The notes under the pieces are model-generated. The model saw nothing but the letters and a program-made list of their open reading frames with translations. It did not search any database and was not told the origin of the DNA. Positions 6,320-6,915 of a stretch of 6,915 bases of DNA are shown here, one piece after another; positions within the stretch are counted from its first letter, which is position 1; the number at the start of each line of letters is the position of its first letter. The DNA is from Candidatus Aminicenantota bacterium (lineage in GTDB: Bacteria; Acidobacteriota; Aminicenantia; Aminicenantales; Aminicenantaceae): contig DAOWCB010000073.1 of NCBI GenBank assembly GCA_030633795.1, forward strand, positions 1 through 6,915, in the 5' to 3' direction. The position numbers and the translations under genes were made by a program.

Positions 6320-6697
6320 ATGTCCATATCTAAAGGTAATATCATGGTCGTGGAAGACGAAGGCGTGGTATCCATCGACATACGCAATATGCTGAAAAAA
6401 GCCGGCTACAACATTGCGGCCGTGGCTTTCCAAGGAGAAGAAGCCGTTACAAAAGCAGAGCAGTCAAACCCTGACCTCGTCCTGATGGATATTGGATTGA
6501 AGGGCGAAATAGACGGGATCGAAGCTGCCAAGAGAATCCGGGATCGCCTACACATTCCAGTGGTGTTTCTCACCGGCTTTGCCGATGAAGTCACTATGGC
6601 CAAAGCACAAGAAGTGAATCCATCTGGTTTTATCATCAAGCCGATAAATGAGGAAGAATTGAATCAAACCCTAGAAGATATCTTGAAAAAAACCTAA
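6320..6697 (+). CDS. Receiver-only (CheY-like) response regulator
   Basis: 125 residues, a single receiver domain with no output domain. The phosphorylation site is complete: acidic pair E12/D13 (VVEDEG), phospho-acceptor D57 in LVLMDIGL, T85 in FLTGFADE and K107 followed by P108. The stretch MDIGLKGEIDGIEAAKRI is typical of receivers found with PAS-rich histidine kinases. Stand-alone receivers relay phosphate or act through protein contacts. No kinase is in the window, so the partner is elsewhere. The ATG begins on the base after the RidA TAG and has no SD of its own, so translation probably depends on ribosomes finishing RidA. An alternative ATG at 6344 (residue 9) would cut into the first beta strand. 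Confidence 0.92.
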   Translation: MSISKGNIMVVEDEGVVSIDIRNMLKKAGYNIAAVAFQGEEAVTKAEQSNPDLVLMDIGLKGEIDGIEAAKRIRDRLHIPVVFLTGFADEVTMAKAQEVNPSGFIIKPINEEELNQTLEDILKKT

Positions 6698-6705
6698 GAA
6701 TACCT

Positions 6706-6915
6706 ATGCCTATCTACGAATTTTTGTGCAAAACATGCAGGAATCAATTTGAAGCCCTTGTTTCCATCGGCGGAGAAAAAGGCGTATCCTGTAAAAATTG
6801 TGGAAACGGAAACCTCGAGAAACTTGTTTCCTCGTTTGGCATAGGCGGAGGCAACAGCAAACTCAAAAGTGCCTCCAACGGATGCAGCACATGCTCTGCC
6901 ACTTCCTGCAACACC
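6706..6915 (+). CDS. FmdB-family zinc-ribbon protein, 3' end outside the window
   Basis: The frame is open for 70 codons to the edge. It starts MPIYEFLCKTC, the typical opening of the FmdB/CxxC_CxxC_SSSS family. The zinc ribbon ligands are C8, C11, C29 and C32. A VSSFGIGGG stretch follows, then a cysteine-rich tail (C60, C63, C68) that also occurs in the family. These small proteins are called regulatory after FmdB of Methylophilus, which was linked to formamidase/acetamidase expression, but the biochemical role is not established. It begins eight bases after the response regulator stop with only a weak SD, so it probably belongs to the same transcript. Most members are about 70-110 residues, so little should be missing. 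Confidence 0.85.
   Translation, partial: MPIYEFLCKTCRNQFEALVSIGGEKGVSCKNCGNGNLEKLVSSFGIGGGNSKLKSASNGCSTCSATSCNT

Noticed and set aside
1..6915. tRNA, rRNA, CRISPR repeats, insertion-sequence ends or attachment sites
   Set aside because: No cloverleaf-like sequence, regular repeat-spacer pattern, transposase fragment or long terminal inverted repeat was seen on reading both strands.

Overview
The window is bacterial: compact genes, Shine-Dalgarno (SD) sites, sigma70-type promoters, Sec and Tat signal peptides, and an orphan receiver protein. Base composition is moderate. Nothing in it fixes the phylum. The mix of exported M20 peptidase, Tat-type RidA, PAS-GGDEF protein and FmdB zinc ribbon would fit an uncultured Acidobacteriota/Aminicenantes-like or deltaproteobacterial lineage, but that is a guess from style only.

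Layout. (1) Positions 1-2203, minus strand: a fused XRE/ImmA-type regulator-metalloprotease (1106-2203) with an ADP-ribosylglycohydrolase-family gene downstream (939 to below 1, cut by the window edge). (2) Positions 2204-2363: a divergent regulatory region with two good promoters facing away from each other and an inverted repeat lying partly inside the XRE promoter. (3) Positions 2364-4291, plus strand: a PAS-GGDEF protein with a degenerate cyclase motif but an intact inhibitory-site motif, overlapping an exported metallo-beta-lactamase-fold hydrolase. (4) Positions 4320-5687, minus strand: an exported M20 metallopeptidase, convergent with the hydrolase. (5) Positions 5855 to 6915, plus strand: a RidA-family gene with a Tat-like leader and two well-formed starts, then a receiver-only response regulator that begins on the base after the RidA stop, then an FmdB-type zinc-ribbon gene cut by the window edge.

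How the genes may work together. The left part looks like a stress or accessory module: a protease-sensing repressor next to a gene that would reverse ADP-ribosylation or use ADP-ribose, although that protein has lost second-site metal ligands. The centre pairs a probable c-di-GMP-binding (not c-di-GMP-making) protein with an envelope hydrolase. The right part is a metabolic and signalling operon, with the divergent exported peptidase possibly supplying amino acids whose reactive imines RidA would remove. These links are inferred from position only.

The most useful observations are the dual-start RidA, the GGDEF protein that keeps RxxD but has lost GGDEF, the ADP-ribosylglycohydrolase lacking its C-terminal aspartates, and the compact divergent promoter/operator. 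I found no RNA genes, CRISPR array, insertion sequence or attachment site. No stretch longer than 300 bases lacks a gene.
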